DNA of 64,000 nucleotides. It comes from Paracoccus liaowanqingii. GTDB taxonomy: Bacteria > Pseudomonadota > Alphaproteobacteria > Rhodobacterales > Rhodobacteraceae. A program made the translations under genes and the position numbers. Positions 35,140 to 44,593 of this stretch are shown here, one piece after another. The DNA is taken from positions 62,001 to 126,000 of the forward strand of contig NZ_CP040765.1 of assembly GCF_004683865.2 (NCBI RefSeq), read 5' to 3'. The stretch's first letter is position 1; every line of letters begins with the position of its first letter. Below the pieces are notes generated by a model. It saw nothing but the letters and a program-made list of their open reading frames with translations. It had not been told where the DNA came from and searched no databases.

Positions 35140-35241
35140 CGCACGCCGACTCTGCGATTTGGCGCGTCGGCAATCCAACCTAGGTGCGTCCCGAGACACG
35201 ACCATCGGGGCGCGCGCACATTATAGACAGGAGTTTGAACA

Positions 35242-36219
35242 ATGCCCTTCGAGAGCGTAGCGGGTCTCGATGCAGAAATGAGCCGTGTTGCTTCGGCCAA
35301 TGACTCCGATATCCAGCGGGAAATCTGGCTTCTGGGTCAGCCGCCTCTGACGGACTTTCTGGATTACGTGAAGAAGGGAGTGGACGGCGGCGACAAAATC
35401 GATCGCGGCGTGCTTGTTGATGCCTGGCGGGATGCGAATGATCACTACTATGACCTTGAACAGCACGAAGCCGGTATTGCTGACACGATACAATGTTTTG
35501 AATTGCCGAGCTCTTTAGATGCGCTGGCCCGGGATCTCTCGGATCACGAACACTTTCGCAATACTTTTGATCGTATGCCCACCACGTTCGGCATGGTCGA
35601 GCTCGACAAGATAGTGGTCTCACAAAGACGCGTAACATTGCCTTTTGTCGATGCTCTGGCGTCGCAGCTTGGCCCACACACCGATGCTGTCAGTCTGTTT
35701 CGCTTTTGCCAGCCTTTCGAGCGCCGCGATCCGCAGGTCGAAATTCGGCGCTTGGGCAACCAGCGGTACGTTTTCATGTCTGCCTCCAACGACTTGCGTT
35801 TTCATGATGTTGTCTTGCTAGGCCCGAGTCAGATCCTTGACCGCAAAAGTTGCGCGCCTGTTTCGGGGGCCATTGGTGCCTTCGTTGGCTATGGCTCTAA
35901 TTTCTTGACCGTTATCCGGTCTGACGACCGAATGGTGCTCCACAACGGCTATCATCGCGCCGTCGCTATGCGGGCAGCGGGGATCACCCACGCGCCTTGC
36001 GTCATCCAAACTGTGACACGACGGGACGAACTGGAAGTTGCTGCCGCACAGCCTGTTGTTGATGACCCAGCCTTCTATTTCCGGTCGGCCCGTCCACCAG
36101 TTTTGAAAGATTTCTTTGACCCGAAGATCAGGACGATACTGCGCGCTCGCCGAACTCAAAAGCATGTCGAGGTTAACTTCGAAGTCAAGGAATACACCGT
36201 CTATGAGGGCGGACAATGA
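35242..36219 (+). CDS. ParB/sulfiredoxin-like protein of the peptide cassette, function unknown
   Basis: 325 residues with AGGAG before ATG 35242. Residues ~225-262 read 'IRSDDRMVLHNGYHRAVAMRAAG' and 'APCVIQTVTRRDEL', matching the core of the ParB/Srx fold (the NGYHR at 235-239 is the usual DGxHR phosphate-binding motif). That fold includes nucleases, CTPases and the ADP-dependent serine kinase SerK. The N-terminal 200 residues match nothing I know. No membrane segment or signal is seen. Its place between peptide and exporter genes suggests peptide modification, or regulation or immunity. It overlaps the HlyD gene by 4 bases. Confidence 0.6.
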   Translation: MPFESVAGLDAEMSRVASANDSDIQREIWLLGQPPLTDFLDYVKKGVDGGDKIDRGVLVDAWRDANDHYYDLEQHEAGIADTIQCFELPSSLDALARDLSDHEHFRNTFDRMPTTFGMVELDKIVVSQRRVTLPFVDALASQLGPHTDAVSLFRFCQPFERRDPQVEIRRLGNQRYVFMSASNDLRFHDVVLLGPSQILDRKSCAPVSGAIGAFVGYGSNFLTVIRSDDRMVLHNGYHRAVAMRAAGITHAPCVIQTVTRRDELEVAAAQPVVDDPAFYFRSARPPVLKDFFDPKIRTILRARRTQKHVEVNFEVKEYTVYEGGQ

Positions 36220-37520
36220 ATGGCCGAAGAGCTTCCGAACGCCTCGAAAAGGACGCGCCACTTTTCCGCGCTGAGGCGGTGGCTGAACAGCAAGACCGAT
36301 GGCTTGGAACAGTATTGCTGGTGCCGCGTATTTCGCATGTTTTGTGGACCGGCGTCGCGACTTTTCTGGTCGCCGGAGTGATTGGACTCGTTGGATTCGG
36401 GGAATACACCCGCAAGTCCCGCCTCCAAGGGTCACTTGTTCCTGAAGGTGGCTTGATCCAGGTAATGGCACCGCAACCCGGCGTGCTTACCAAGGTTTCG
36501 GTAACCGAAGGAAAAAAAGTAGTCCGCGGGGCTGCGTTGGCGGTTCTGTCGATCGAGCGTCGCAGCGAGACCATGGGCGAAACGCAGGGAGAGGTGGTGC
36601 GTGCACTGCGGGCACGCCGAGATGCCCTGGTTGCGGAGCGCGACCGCCATATCGCGCTATTTGACGGACAAGACGGGGCACGCCAACGTCGCATGCAGGG
36701 AATGAATGCAGCGCTTGAGCATCTTCAAGTTGAGTTTGACCTGCAGCATTCCCGAGTCGACCTTTCCCGGAACGCTCTGGATCGCCAGCGCGCTCTAAGG
36801 CAACGCAATCTGGTGACGGAGGAGACCCTTAGGTCGGCGGAGGAGGAGGCGCTGGATCAAGCGCTGGCGTTGCAGACGCTTGAACGCCAGCGCAGCACAT
36901 TGGATCTTGAGAAACTCGATATCGAGGTTGCTCACGAAGAGGCACCGTTCCGACGCGACCTGCAGCTTTCCGAAATCGACCGTTCTGTGGCCGCGCTTGA
37001 TCAGGAAATCGCTGAGGCCGAGGCCGCCCGCGAGATCGTCATTGCAGCCCCCCAGTCCGGTACGGTGACGGCATTGCAGGCGTCAGCTGGCAGCTCTGCG
37101 GGACCGGACATGCCGTTGATGACACTGGTCCCCGAGGATTCTTATTTAGAGGCCAGGCTCTACGGACCGAGCAGCGCGATCGGCTTCGTCCGGCCGGGAC
37201 AGCGGGCGATGATCCGGTACGAAGCGTATCCCTACCAAAAATTTGGACTTTACGAGGGGGTGGTCGCGTCGGTATCGCGCTCTACGATTGGGCATCTCGA
37301 GCTGGCAGCGGCGGGTATTTCCACCGTGACGGACTCCGGAAGCGAGCCTGTCTATCGGGTAACAGTTCGGCTCGCTGCACAGTCGGCAACTGCATATGGC
37401 GAGGACGCACCCCTACAGCCGGGTATGACGCTGAGCGCTGATATCGTGATCGAGACCCGCCGCATCTATCAATGGATTCTCGACCCTCTCTATTCACTGA
37501 CTGGGGAGGGCAAAGTGTGA
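36216..37520 (+). CDS. HlyD-family periplasmic adaptor of the peptide exporter
   Basis: 434 residues: cytoplasmic tail, one transmembrane helix ('GVATFLVAGVIGLVGFGEYTRK'), a lipoyl-like half ('GGLIQVMAPQPGVLTKVSVTEGKKVVRGAALAVL'), a long coiled coil (~115-270, 'RALRARRDALVAERD ... VAALDQEIAEAEAA'), the second lipoyl half ('IVIAAPQSGTVTALQASAG') and a beta-barrel region with 'VRPGQRAMIRYEAYPYQKFGLYEGVV'. This matches adaptors of colicin-V-type and RaxA-like exporters. It links the inner-membrane ABC protein to an outer-membrane TolC channel; no TolC gene is in the cassette. Confidence 0.9.
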   Translation: MNGRRASERLEKDAPLFRAEAVAEQQDRWLGTVLLVPRISHVLWTGVATFLVAGVIGLVGFGEYTRKSRLQGSLVPEGGLIQVMAPQPGVLTKVSVTEGKKVVRGAALAVLSIERRSETMGETQGEVVRALRARRDALVAERDRHIALFDGQDGARQRRMQGMNAALEHLQVEFDLQHSRVDLSRNALDRQRALRQRNLVTEETLRSAEEEALDQALALQTLERQRSTLDLEKLDIEVAHEEAPFRRDLQLSEIDRSVAALDQEIAEAEAAREIVIAAPQSGTVTALQASAGSSAGPDMPLMTLVPEDSYLEARLYGPSSAIGFVRPGQRAMIRYEAYPYQKFGLYEGVVASVSRSTIGHLELAAAGISTVTDSGSEPVYRVTVRLAAQSATAYGEDAPLQPGMTLSADIVIETRRIYQWILDPLYSLTGEGKV

Positions 37521-39694
37521 GCTCCGCAGGGCTGCAGTTTGGTTGGGGCCGCCGGCTGCCGGTTAGTCTGCAGTCCGAGGCGGCAGAGTGTGGTCTCGTT
37601 TGCCTGTCAATGATCGCGAGCTACCACGGGCAACATTCAGATCCTGGAGCCTTGCGGCGACGCCACGGGTTCTCGCTCATGGGGGCAAGCCTCAAGGATG
37701 TGATCTCGGTTAGCGACCGGATCGGGCTCGCCGCACGCCCGGTACGCCTCGAGCTAGATGAGCTTCGGCTACTGCGCCTGCCCTGCATCCTGCACTGGGA
37801 TTTAAACCATTTTGTAGTTCTGCAGGCGGTACGCCGAGGTGGTGTGACAATTCACGATCCGGCCGAAGGCGTGCGCCGGTTGTCTTTGGCAGAAGTCTCC
37901 CGGCATTTTTCTGGCGTAGCGCTCGAACTTACGCCGACGGGCGGCTTTGAGGCAGCCGAGGCGCCACCGCGGATCCGCATTCGTTCACTTCTAGGCCGCA
38001 TCACGGGTATGCGCCGTTCGCTTGCTCACCTGCTGCTCCTTGCTTTCGCTCTCGAGATTTTCGCACTGCTCGCACCCCTGTTTCTTGGCTTGACGGTTGA
38101 CCAAGCTATCGTTTCTGCCGATCGAAGCCTCCTGCTGTCGTTAGCTATCGCTTTTGCTCTTCTGCTCTTGTTGCAGACGGCGATCGGCGCGCTGCGCGGC
38201 TGGATGCTAATCACGCTTGGAGCAAGCCTAAAAGTGCAGGCCAGGACAAACTTGTTCTCGCACTTGATTGCCCTGCCCGCGAGCTATTTCGAGACACGAC
38301 ATGTTGCTGATGTGATGTCGCGCTTTGACAGCCAAGACACTATTTTGCAGACGCTGACGACCGACCTCGTGGTGGCAATCCTTGACGGATTGATGTGCAT
38401 AATCACCCTCGTCGTCATGTTTGTTTTGGCCCCGACACTCGCGACTGTCGCACTTGTCGGCGCGGCACTTTACGCGTTGCTACGCTGGTCGTCTTACATG
38501 CCCCTGCGGCAGGCCTCGGCTGAAGCCATCATCTGGGCGGCGCGACGCGACAGTCACTTCCTCGAGACCCTGCGAGGAATTAAGACCATTAAGCTTTTCA
38601 ACGGCCAGCAGGATCGGAGGGCGCACTGGTTGAGTCTCCTGGTTGAGACGACAAATCGACAGCTTATCACTCAGCGGCTAAACCTCCTCTTTCGCACCGC
38701 AAATAGCTTGCTTCTCGGTATCCTCAGCATCCTAGTAGTCTATCTTGCAGCACGGATGATCTTTGAGAATGTCTTCTCGGTGGGGCTGCTGATCGCCTTT
38801 ATTGCATACAAAGATTTGTTTGTGCGCCGGGTCAGCGGGTTAATCGACACTTTTGTTGAACTCAGGATGTTGGGTTTGCATGCAGAGCGTCTGGCTGACA
38901 TTGCACTAACTGCCCCGGAGCCCATTGCTGACCTGCGCCCGAAGGTGGCGCATCGAAATCCCGTCGGGATCGAAGTGCGCGATTTGTCGTTCCGCTACGG
39001 GCCCAACGATCCCCTTGTTTTACACGGGGTCAGCTTTCAGATTGCGCCGGGGTCGTCGGTAACCTTCGCCGGTCCCTCGGGATGTGGCAAGACTACCCTG
39101 CTGAAGCTGCTGGCCGGACTTCTTGTTCCGACATCAGGGACGATCATGATAGATGGTGAACCAATGGCGCGCCTCGGCCCAGAAAATTGGCGCGCGATGA
39201 TCGGTGTCGTCATGCAGGATGACTTTCTATTCGCAGGCTCTATTGCAGATAATATTGCTTTCTTCACCGCAGGCGCCAATCCCGACCTGATCGAAGACTG
39301 CGCACGGCGCGCAGCTGTCCATGATGATATCATTGCTATGCCTATGGGTTACGGCACACTGATTGGCGACATGGGCACTGTTCTATCTGGCGGACAAAAG
39401 CAGCGTCTTCTTCTCGCCCGCGCGTTGTTTCGTTCACCGGGGCTGCTGCTGCTCGACGAGGCCACGAGCCATCTTGACGTAGCGCGTGAACGGGCGGTGA
39501 ATAAGGCGCTGCAAAACTTGGCAGTGACCCGGATAGTCGTCGCACACCGCCCCGAGACGATATTCGCCTCCGAACGAGTCATTACGTTCGCGAAAGGCCA
39601 GATCGTGTCTGACACAGGCAGAGAGGACGAAACGGATGAGCATCCGCAACAAGATCATCGCCTTCCAGTTGATCGTTGCTCTATTGTTGCTTAG
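37517..39694 (+). CDS. Peptidase C39 ABC exporter (CvaB/RaxB-type)
   Basis: 725 residues from GTG 37517, overlapping the HlyD stop (GTGA). The C39 peptidase domain (1-~150) has the full catalytic set: Gln19 and Cys25 in 'LQSEAAECGLVCLSMIASYHG', His98 in 'LNHFVVL' and Asp114 in 'IHDPAEG'. Six transmembrane helices follow (~180-450). The nucleotide-binding domain has Walker A 'GPSGCGKTT', 'LSGGQKQRLLLARAL' and Walker B 'LLLLDEATSHLD'. It should cut the leader of double-glycine peptides and export them with ATP. The 3' end overlaps the kinase gene by 59 bases. Confidence 0.95.
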   Translation: MSSAGLQFGWGRRLPVSLQSEAAECGLVCLSMIASYHGQHSDPGALRRRHGFSLMGASLKDVISVSDRIGLAARPVRLELDELRLLRLPCILHWDLNHFVVLQAVRRGGVTIHDPAEGVRRLSLAEVSRHFSGVALELTPTGGFEAAEAPPRIRIRSLLGRITGMRRSLAHLLLLAFALEIFALLAPLFLGLTVDQAIVSADRSLLLSLAIAFALLLLLQTAIGALRGWMLITLGASLKVQARTNLFSHLIALPASYFETRHVADVMSRFDSQDTILQTLTTDLVVAILDGLMCIITLVVMFVLAPTLATVALVGAALYALLRWSSYMPLRQASAEAIIWAARRDSHFLETLRGIKTIKLFNGQQDRRAHWLSLLVETTNRQLITQRLNLLFRTANSLLLGILSILVVYLAARMIFENVFSVGLLIAFIAYKDLFVRRVSGLIDTFVELRMLGLHAERLADIALTAPEPIADLRPKVAHRNPVGIEVRDLSFRYGPNDPLVLHGVSFQIAPGSSVTFAGPSGCGKTTLLKLLAGLLVPTSGTIMIDGEPMARLGPENWRAMIGVVMQDDFLFAGSIADNIAFFTAGANPDLIEDCARRAAVHDDIIAMPMGYGTLIGDMGTVLSGGQKQRLLLARALFRSPGLLLLDEATSHLDVARERAVNKALQNLAVTRIVVAHRPETIFASERVITFAKGQIVSDTGREDETDEHPQQDHRLPVDRCSIVA

Positions 39695-41210
39695 TACGGG
39701 AGGAGGAACGTACTTCGCAATCGAGCGCATCGACTATTATTTCGATCGAAGCCGCTTGGCCCGTGCGCAAATGGATACTGTCATCCGGCTGTCTGCGCAC
39801 ATGAACCGATACTCAGAGAATATCGCGGAGATGCTTCTCCTTGGAAGAACAGAGCTTGATGATTTCTATGTTGCGCGCGCCAGTCTTGAAGACAGCTTCG
39901 ATCTTCTCACCGATATGGTCGAAGAAGAAATAAGCTTCGTACGTTCCTCCGATGAGCGCGACGAGGAGCAAGAAGAGCTCGTGCGTGTACGGGCGATGCG
40001 CGAGCTCTATGAATCAATCGATCTGACGGCCGAGCGTTTGATGGTCCTGCGCGATTCCGGCCGTCAGGCCGAGGCGGTCGAGCTATTTAGGGACGACATC
40101 GAGAATCGCATGGATGAGGAACTCGAAAGGTACATCTCAGCCGCAATTGCCGACGAAACCGAGGAGCTTGAAGTTATCCAAACGCGGACCAATCAGCTTG
40201 AGCAGCAGCTGACGATCCTCGTCATTGCGATCTGTTTTGCTGCGTTGGGAGTATCTCTGGTTGCGGGAACGATGCTTACCCGGGCCTTAACGCGACCGAT
40301 CCGTGCTTTGATTTCAGGCGCACAGGCAATTGGCGACGGCAACCTTGGCTACCGGATAACTTACGACCGCAAGGACGAGTTTTCCGATTTGGCAGACCAG
40401 TTCAACACGACAGCTGCGCAACTTGAAGCGCAGCGTAACCAGCTTCTTGAGGTTCAGTCGGGACTCGAGACAGAGATTGGCCAGAGGATCAGCCAACTCG
40501 AAGAGGCAAATAGTCGTTTGAAAAAGCTCGATGAGATGCGAATGCTGTTTCTCGCCGATATTGGACACGAGTTGCGCACGCCGCTCACCGTACTGCGTGG
40601 CGAGGCCGAGATTGTGCTTCGTGGGAATAAGGTAGTCGAGGATTATCGAGAGACATTGAGCCGCATCGTTGGGTTAACTGGTCAGATGGGTCGTTTGATC
40701 GAGGACCTCCTGTTTCTTTCTCGTGCCGAAGTGGGCGCGATCCGCTTTGAAATGGAACCGCTTGTGCTTCGAGATGTCTTCGAAGTGGCGCTTGGCGAGG
40801 CGCGCGTTCTGGCAGCGGAAACAGGCGTGCTGTTGCAAGCCACCATCGACGAGCCCTTTTGCAAAGTGGAGGGCGACGCCGAGCGCCTGACCCAAGCCTT
40901 CTTAATCGTACTTGATAACGCTATTAAGTATTCCAAGCGCGGCGCCTCCGTCGACGTGACACTATGTTCCACCCGGCATGACGCCGTGGTCAGCGTGCGC
41001 AATGCAGGCGCCAGTATTCCCGCGAACGATCTGCCTTTTGTCTTCCACCGTTTCTACAGAGGACATCAGTCTGATAATCGCCCGACCGTCGGTAGCGGTC
41101 TCGGCCTTCCAATTGCCAAGTGGATTACCGACACCCATGGTGGGAACATTTTCCTGAAAAGCGCAGACTGTGAGACAGTTGTAACATTTCGCTTTCCCCT
41201 GATCGCGTGA
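39636..41210 (+). CDS. Sensor histidine kinase of the peptide cassette
   Basis: 524 residues. A first membrane helix (~5-28), a ~155-residue acidic, helical periplasmic domain, a second helix ('LTILVIAICFAALGVSLVAGTML'), a HAMP domain ('TRALTRPIRALISGAQAIGDGNLGYRITY'), a coiled coil, the dimerisation box 'LADIGHELRTPLTVL' (His311), and the ATPase part with 'LIVLDNAIKYS' and 'VGSGLGLPIAKWITDTHGG'. The periplasmic helical bundle could sense the exported peptide or membrane stress. It overlaps the exporter gene and is followed by its response regulator after ten bases. Confidence 0.93.
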   Translation: MSIRNKIIAFQLIVALLLLSTGGGTYFAIERIDYYFDRSRLARAQMDTVIRLSAHMNRYSENIAEMLLLGRTELDDFYVARASLEDSFDLLTDMVEEEISFVRSSDERDEEQEELVRVRAMRELYESIDLTAERLMVLRDSGRQAEAVELFRDDIENRMDEELERYISAAIADETEELEVIQTRTNQLEQQLTILVIAICFAALGVSLVAGTMLTRALTRPIRALISGAQAIGDGNLGYRITYDRKDEFSDLADQFNTTAAQLEAQRNQLLEVQSGLETEIGQRISQLEEANSRLKKLDEMRMLFLADIGHELRTPLTVLRGEAEIVLRGNKVVEDYRETLSRIVGLTGQMGRLIEDLLFLSRAEVGAIRFEMEPLVLRDVFEVALGEARVLAAETGVLLQATIDEPFCKVEGDAERLTQAFLIVLDNAIKYSKRGASVDVTLCSTRHDAVVSVRNAGASIPANDLPFVFHRFYRGHQSDNRPTVGSGLGLPIAKWITDTHGGNIFLKSADCETVVTFRFPLIA

Positions 41211-41220
41211 GGTAATCCCC

Positions 41221-41892
41221 GTGACAAAAATTCTTCTTGTCGAAGACGATCCCCGGATTGCCAGTTTCATCTCACGGGGTCTGACAGCCGAGGGGCATGC
41301 CATAGATATTGCTTACTGCGCTCTGGAAGGCCTATCTTTGGCACGTACGACGGGATACTCGTTGATTATCCTCGATAGGATGTTGCCCGATATAGATGGT
41401 GTCGAGGTCTGTCGGCAATTGCGCAGCGATAACTACGGCGGCCGCATACTGATGTTAACTGCCAAGGATGCGATAGGGGATAAAATTAGCGGTTTGAACG
41501 CTGGCGCGGACGACTATATGACGAAACCTTTCTCGTTCGACGAATTCGTGGCGCGGGTCGAAGCTCTTTTACGTCGCAGCACGCCAGAGAGTATTGATCC
41601 GATGTTGCGAGTCCAAGACCTGACCTTGGACCTGCGCTCTCGACAGGTACGGCGCGGTGATCGGGAAATAGAGCTCACGCGCAAGGAATACGCCCTACTC
41701 CGCTACCTGATGGAGAACACGGGGACTGTCCTAACCCGTACACAGATTCTGAATAATAATTGGGGCTATGGTTTCGACCCTGGAACCAAGGTTGTCGACG
41801 TCTATGTGCGTTATCTTCGCAAGAAGGTGGACGACGGAGAAGCGAGACCACTTATTAAGACGAAGCGGGGAGCCGGCTATAGCATTGGATAG
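41221..41892 (+). CDS. OmpR-family response regulator of the peptide cassette
   Basis: 223 residues from GTG 41221 after GAGG. Receiver: 'ILLVEDDPRIASFISRGL', phosphorylated Asp52 in 'IILDRMLPD', Thr80, Lys102 in 'MTKPFSFDEF'. The C-terminal winged helix has 'EIELTRKEYALLRYLMENTGTVLTRTQILNNNWGYGFDPGTKVVDVYVRYLRKKVD'. With the adjacent kinase it forms a complete two-component system. It may bind dyads upstream of the peptide gene. Confidence 0.93.
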   Translation: MTKILLVEDDPRIASFISRGLTAEGHAIDIAYCALEGLSLARTTGYSLIILDRMLPDIDGVEVCRQLRSDNYGGRILMLTAKDAIGDKISGLNAGADDYMTKPFSFDEFVARVEALLRRSTPESIDPMLRVQDLTLDLRSRQVRRGDREIELTRKEYALLRYLMENTGTVLTRTQILNNNWGYGFDPGTKVVDVYVRYLRKKVDDGEARPLIKTKRGAGYSIG

Positions 41893-41988
41893 CCCGTGGC
41901 CGGTATTCACGTCACATATCGTGCTTAAAATTTCAGGAAGAACTATTAAAAAGTGAAGCTTTCTATTCAGTTGAGCCGATGAGTTAAA

Positions 41989-43512
41989 TCAAATCTCCCG
42001 CGTGGCGATGATGGTTGCTTTCCTCTTTGTGAGGTAACGGCGCAGGCTTGAAACGGCATCTGATCCGGTCTCCGGGGCAACGAGCACCAGCTTTGGTCGC
42101 AAAAGGTGGAGCCTCACCAGACTGATGGCATCACACTCAGCATCTGTCAGGTTTCGGCCACCTTCCTGAACCCTCCCATTCAAGCCACCAAGCCTCGTCA
42201 ATAAAGGCTGCAATCCCTGAGCGGTGGCCAGGCGCACAAGCCGCTGGTCATCAGGACGGGTATCGCACCCGAGCGTGAGTGCGCGTCGCAATGATCCCTG
42301 CAGGATTTGAGGTGATGGACCGACCAAGGCAACGTTGCGGCGCAAGGTGCCCCGGCTCAGGTCGCGCAGATCGATACCAGACAATAAAATCGTTCCCGTC
42401 CCCGAATCATCCAGTCCCAGAAGCAGGTTATGCAAGATGAGCGCATCGCAGGGTGCAAGCGGGATCACCTCAACGACGCCGGGTAGGATCTTCCGGGTCA
42501 GCAACCGACCTGACGAGAGCTGGACTTTGGAAAGTCCGACCGCGACCGGCCCCGATGGCAGGCTTCGCCCGGCGCGATACAGGTCACGCGGCCTTCGGTC
42601 CAGCGCCGCGGTCGCCTTGACGGCCGCAGCCCGGAACGCACTCCAATAGTCCCAAGCCGCACCGAGATCCCGCAGCGGCGTGACCAGTAGTCCGAGGACC
42701 GCCAGGGAAGCCGCAATGGTGCCCGCCTGCAATTCTAGCTGGTGACTCAAGATCATGACGGCGGCCGCTGCGACACCGGCTGCTGCGTCTGGCACGGCTT
42801 TCAGGCTTTCAACTGTCAACCGCTGGCGCAGCGCCGCAGACACCATCCGGTCCGTCAGACGATCCAGAAGCGCCAGTTCTGTCCCCCGACGGCCAAGCCG
42901 GTCAAGATGGGGGGCCATGGGCATGCGTTCGGCCATTTCCGCGGCGATACGGGCACGGCGCGCGCGCAGCCTGCGCTGCGTGGCTGGCAGCGACAGCCCG
43001 CCAGCCGTGATGGCGACCAGGGACAGGGTCACCAGTCCCCCGACGACAAGGGCCAGTGTCGGATGCAGCAGCCACAGGATGAACAGCGCTGCGGGGATCA
43101 GAACCGCTGCCGCAACGACACCGGGCAATCCAAGTGCAGGCCAGTTGCGGAACGCCGTCATGTCACCCACGAACCGCAGCGACATATATCCCGACCGACG
43201 TTGCGCCACAGCCTGTGCGGGCATCCGAGCTGCCTGGTCGAACAGGGCCGCGCGGATCTCGCGCGCGTAGTCCTGTCCAATGCGTTCCCCCGCATAGCGG
43301 GCGGCGATCCGCGTCGCGGCGAAGACAAGTCCCGCACCGACCAACACAGCCAGGCCGATAAACGGCAAGGACTGGCCCTGATGGATTGCCTCGAACAGGG
43401 ACCGTGTTGCAAACGCCCCTGCCCCGGCGGCGACCCCTTGCATCACCGTCAGGGCGGCCACGCGCGCAAGCCCCCCCTTTCGGGCGGAGTTGAGAAGGGG
43501 CGGCAAATCCAT
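41989..43512 (-). CDS. ABC-transporter-like protein with degenerate nucleotide-binding domain
   Basis: 507 residues. Five to six hydrophobic segments (~15-300) with the layout of type I ABC exporters or CydC ('YAREIRAALFDQAARMPAQAVAQRRSGYMSLRFVGDMTAFRNW'). The C-terminal part aligns with an ABC domain, but where the Walker A loop should be, it reads 'IPLAPCDALILHNLLLG' with no Gly-rich Lys loop. The signature region ('QEGGRNLTDAECDAISLVRLHLLRPKLVLVAPETGSD') also lacks LSGGQ and the catalytic Asp-Glu. It is unlikely to use ATP by itself. It is coupled (TGATG) to the P-loop protein upstream. Function unknown. Confidence 0.75.
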   Translation of the reverse strand: MDLPPLLNSARKGGLARVAALTVMQGVAAGAGAFATRSLFEAIHQGQSLPFIGLAVLVGAGLVFAATRIAARYAGERIGQDYAREIRAALFDQAARMPAQAVAQRRSGYMSLRFVGDMTAFRNWPALGLPGVVAAAVLIPAALFILWLLHPTLALVVGGLVTLSLVAITAGGLSLPATQRRLRARRARIAAEMAERMPMAPHLDRLGRRGTELALLDRLTDRMVSAALRQRLTVESLKAVPDAAAGVAAAAVMILSHQLELQAGTIAASLAVLGLLVTPLRDLGAAWDYWSAFRAAAVKATAALDRRPRDLYRAGRSLPSGPVAVGLSKVQLSSGRLLTRKILPGVVEVIPLAPCDALILHNLLLGLDDSGTGTILLSGIDLRDLSRGTLRRNVALVGPSPQILQGSLRRALTLGCDTRPDDQRLVRLATAQGLQPLLTRLGGLNGRVQEGGRNLTDAECDAISLVRLHLLRPKLVLVAPETGSDAVSSLRRYLTKRKATIIATREI

Positions 43513-44564
43513 CAGGCGACCTGCCGCGGCATCCCAAGGGCGCGCAAGGCAAACAGATTGGCTTCGGCCGGGTCGGCAAGGTCTGATTTGCGCAGGACCG
43601 TGACACCTGTCGCAGCCTGCGCTTCAGCCACCGCCATGGGCGAGCAGCTCAGGAGACCCGTAAGGACGTCGGGCCGCAATCCATGGCGAGCCAGTTCCGC
43701 CAAGCCTCCGGCGGCGGCAACAGCATCCCCACAGGCAAAGACCAGGCCGGACATCCGCGCCCGCAGCCACGGATCAGCCACCAATTGACCGGTTTCCCGC
43801 TGAAACAGGCCGTCGGCAATCTCCATCACGGCGATCTGGCACCCCGCCTCGGCCGCGTGGCCCAGCAGTTTGTCCAGGCCGTCCTTGATCCTCGTCAGCG
43901 GCTCCATATAGGTTGTCACCATTCCAGCATCCGTGAAATCTGCCACAAGATGCGCGCCGGTATCGGCGTATTCGTTCAGGTCTCCGAATGCTCCTGTGCC
44001 GGTCCCCTTCAACGCCGCCACCTTGTATCCCGCACGCCGCAATCCCAGGGCCAGTTGTGCGGTGGCAAGTGTCTTGCCAGAGTTCATGGCTGTCCCAAGA
44101 ACGAAAATGACCGGTATTTCGTAGGCCCGGGGAGAGGATGGCAACGAGAAGCGATCTAGATTGACCGCATGTCCCTGCGCGTCACACAGGCGGCCCACAG
44201 GTAACAGCTGGGTCGCGGGTTTGATGCGTTCGTTGCGCGCGGTCATGCGTCCGATACAGCCTCCGCCGGCCAGGAGGTCGGCGCCCGCAGGATCGATCTC
44301 AGCCACACCCTCGAACTGATCAGGGGCGTAGCGCGCGCCACAAGCCAGCACGATCATGTCGCCGGGATAGATGGCCGAGGGCCGTCCCGATGTCAGTTGA
44401 ACACGCTGGTGCTGACCCAGCTGCACCACCTGCGCCAGGATCAGATCGCCAGCGCGGACAGTGTCGAAAGACCCGTCGATCCCGGCGATCAGGCTGCGGT
44501 CTACCCGCCGGGTTGCAAAAGTCCACTTGGCCGGGACCAAAGACGACAGAAGGGAGATGCTCAT
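43512..44564 (-). CDS. DUF1611-like P-loop protein
   Basis: 350 residues. An N-terminal ~140-residue part without known match is followed by a P-loop domain: 'IPVIFVLGTAMNSGKTLATAQLALGLRRAGYKVAALKGTGTG', with GTAMNSGKT at 157-165. Further parts are 'DTGAHLVADFTDAGMVTT' and 'VMEIADGLFQRET', the pattern of the DUF1611/dethiobiotin-synthetase-like NTPases. Its Walker A is intact, in contrast to the adjacent ABC-like protein, so it could supply NTP hydrolysis. It may be transcribed with the hydrolase and sigma genes upstream. Confidence 0.7.
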   Translation of the reverse strand: MSISLLSSLVPAKWTFATRRVDRSLIAGIDGSFDTVRAGDLILAQVVQLGQHQRVQLTSGRPSAIYPGDMIVLACGARYAPDQFEGVAEIDPAGADLLAGGGCIGRMTARNERIKPATQLLPVGRLCDAQGHAVNLDRFSLPSSPRAYEIPVIFVLGTAMNSGKTLATAQLALGLRRAGYKVAALKGTGTGAFGDLNEYADTGAHLVADFTDAGMVTTYMEPLTRIKDGLDKLLGHAAEAGCQIAVMEIADGLFQRETGQLVADPWLRARMSGLVFACGDAVAAAGGLAELARHGLRPDVLTGLLSCSPMAVAEAQAATGVTVLRKSDLADPAEANLFALRALGMPRQVA

Positions 44565-44593
44565 TGGGAAGCTCCTGTGAATAACGAGACAGA

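Noticed and set aside
35022..35300. Minus-strand frame with a long Leu/Arg run (looks like a membrane peptide)
   Set aside because: It is the antisense of the AGCAAT hexamer and Arg codons of the peptide gene; no start signal, and the plus-strand frame has leader, RBS and operon context.
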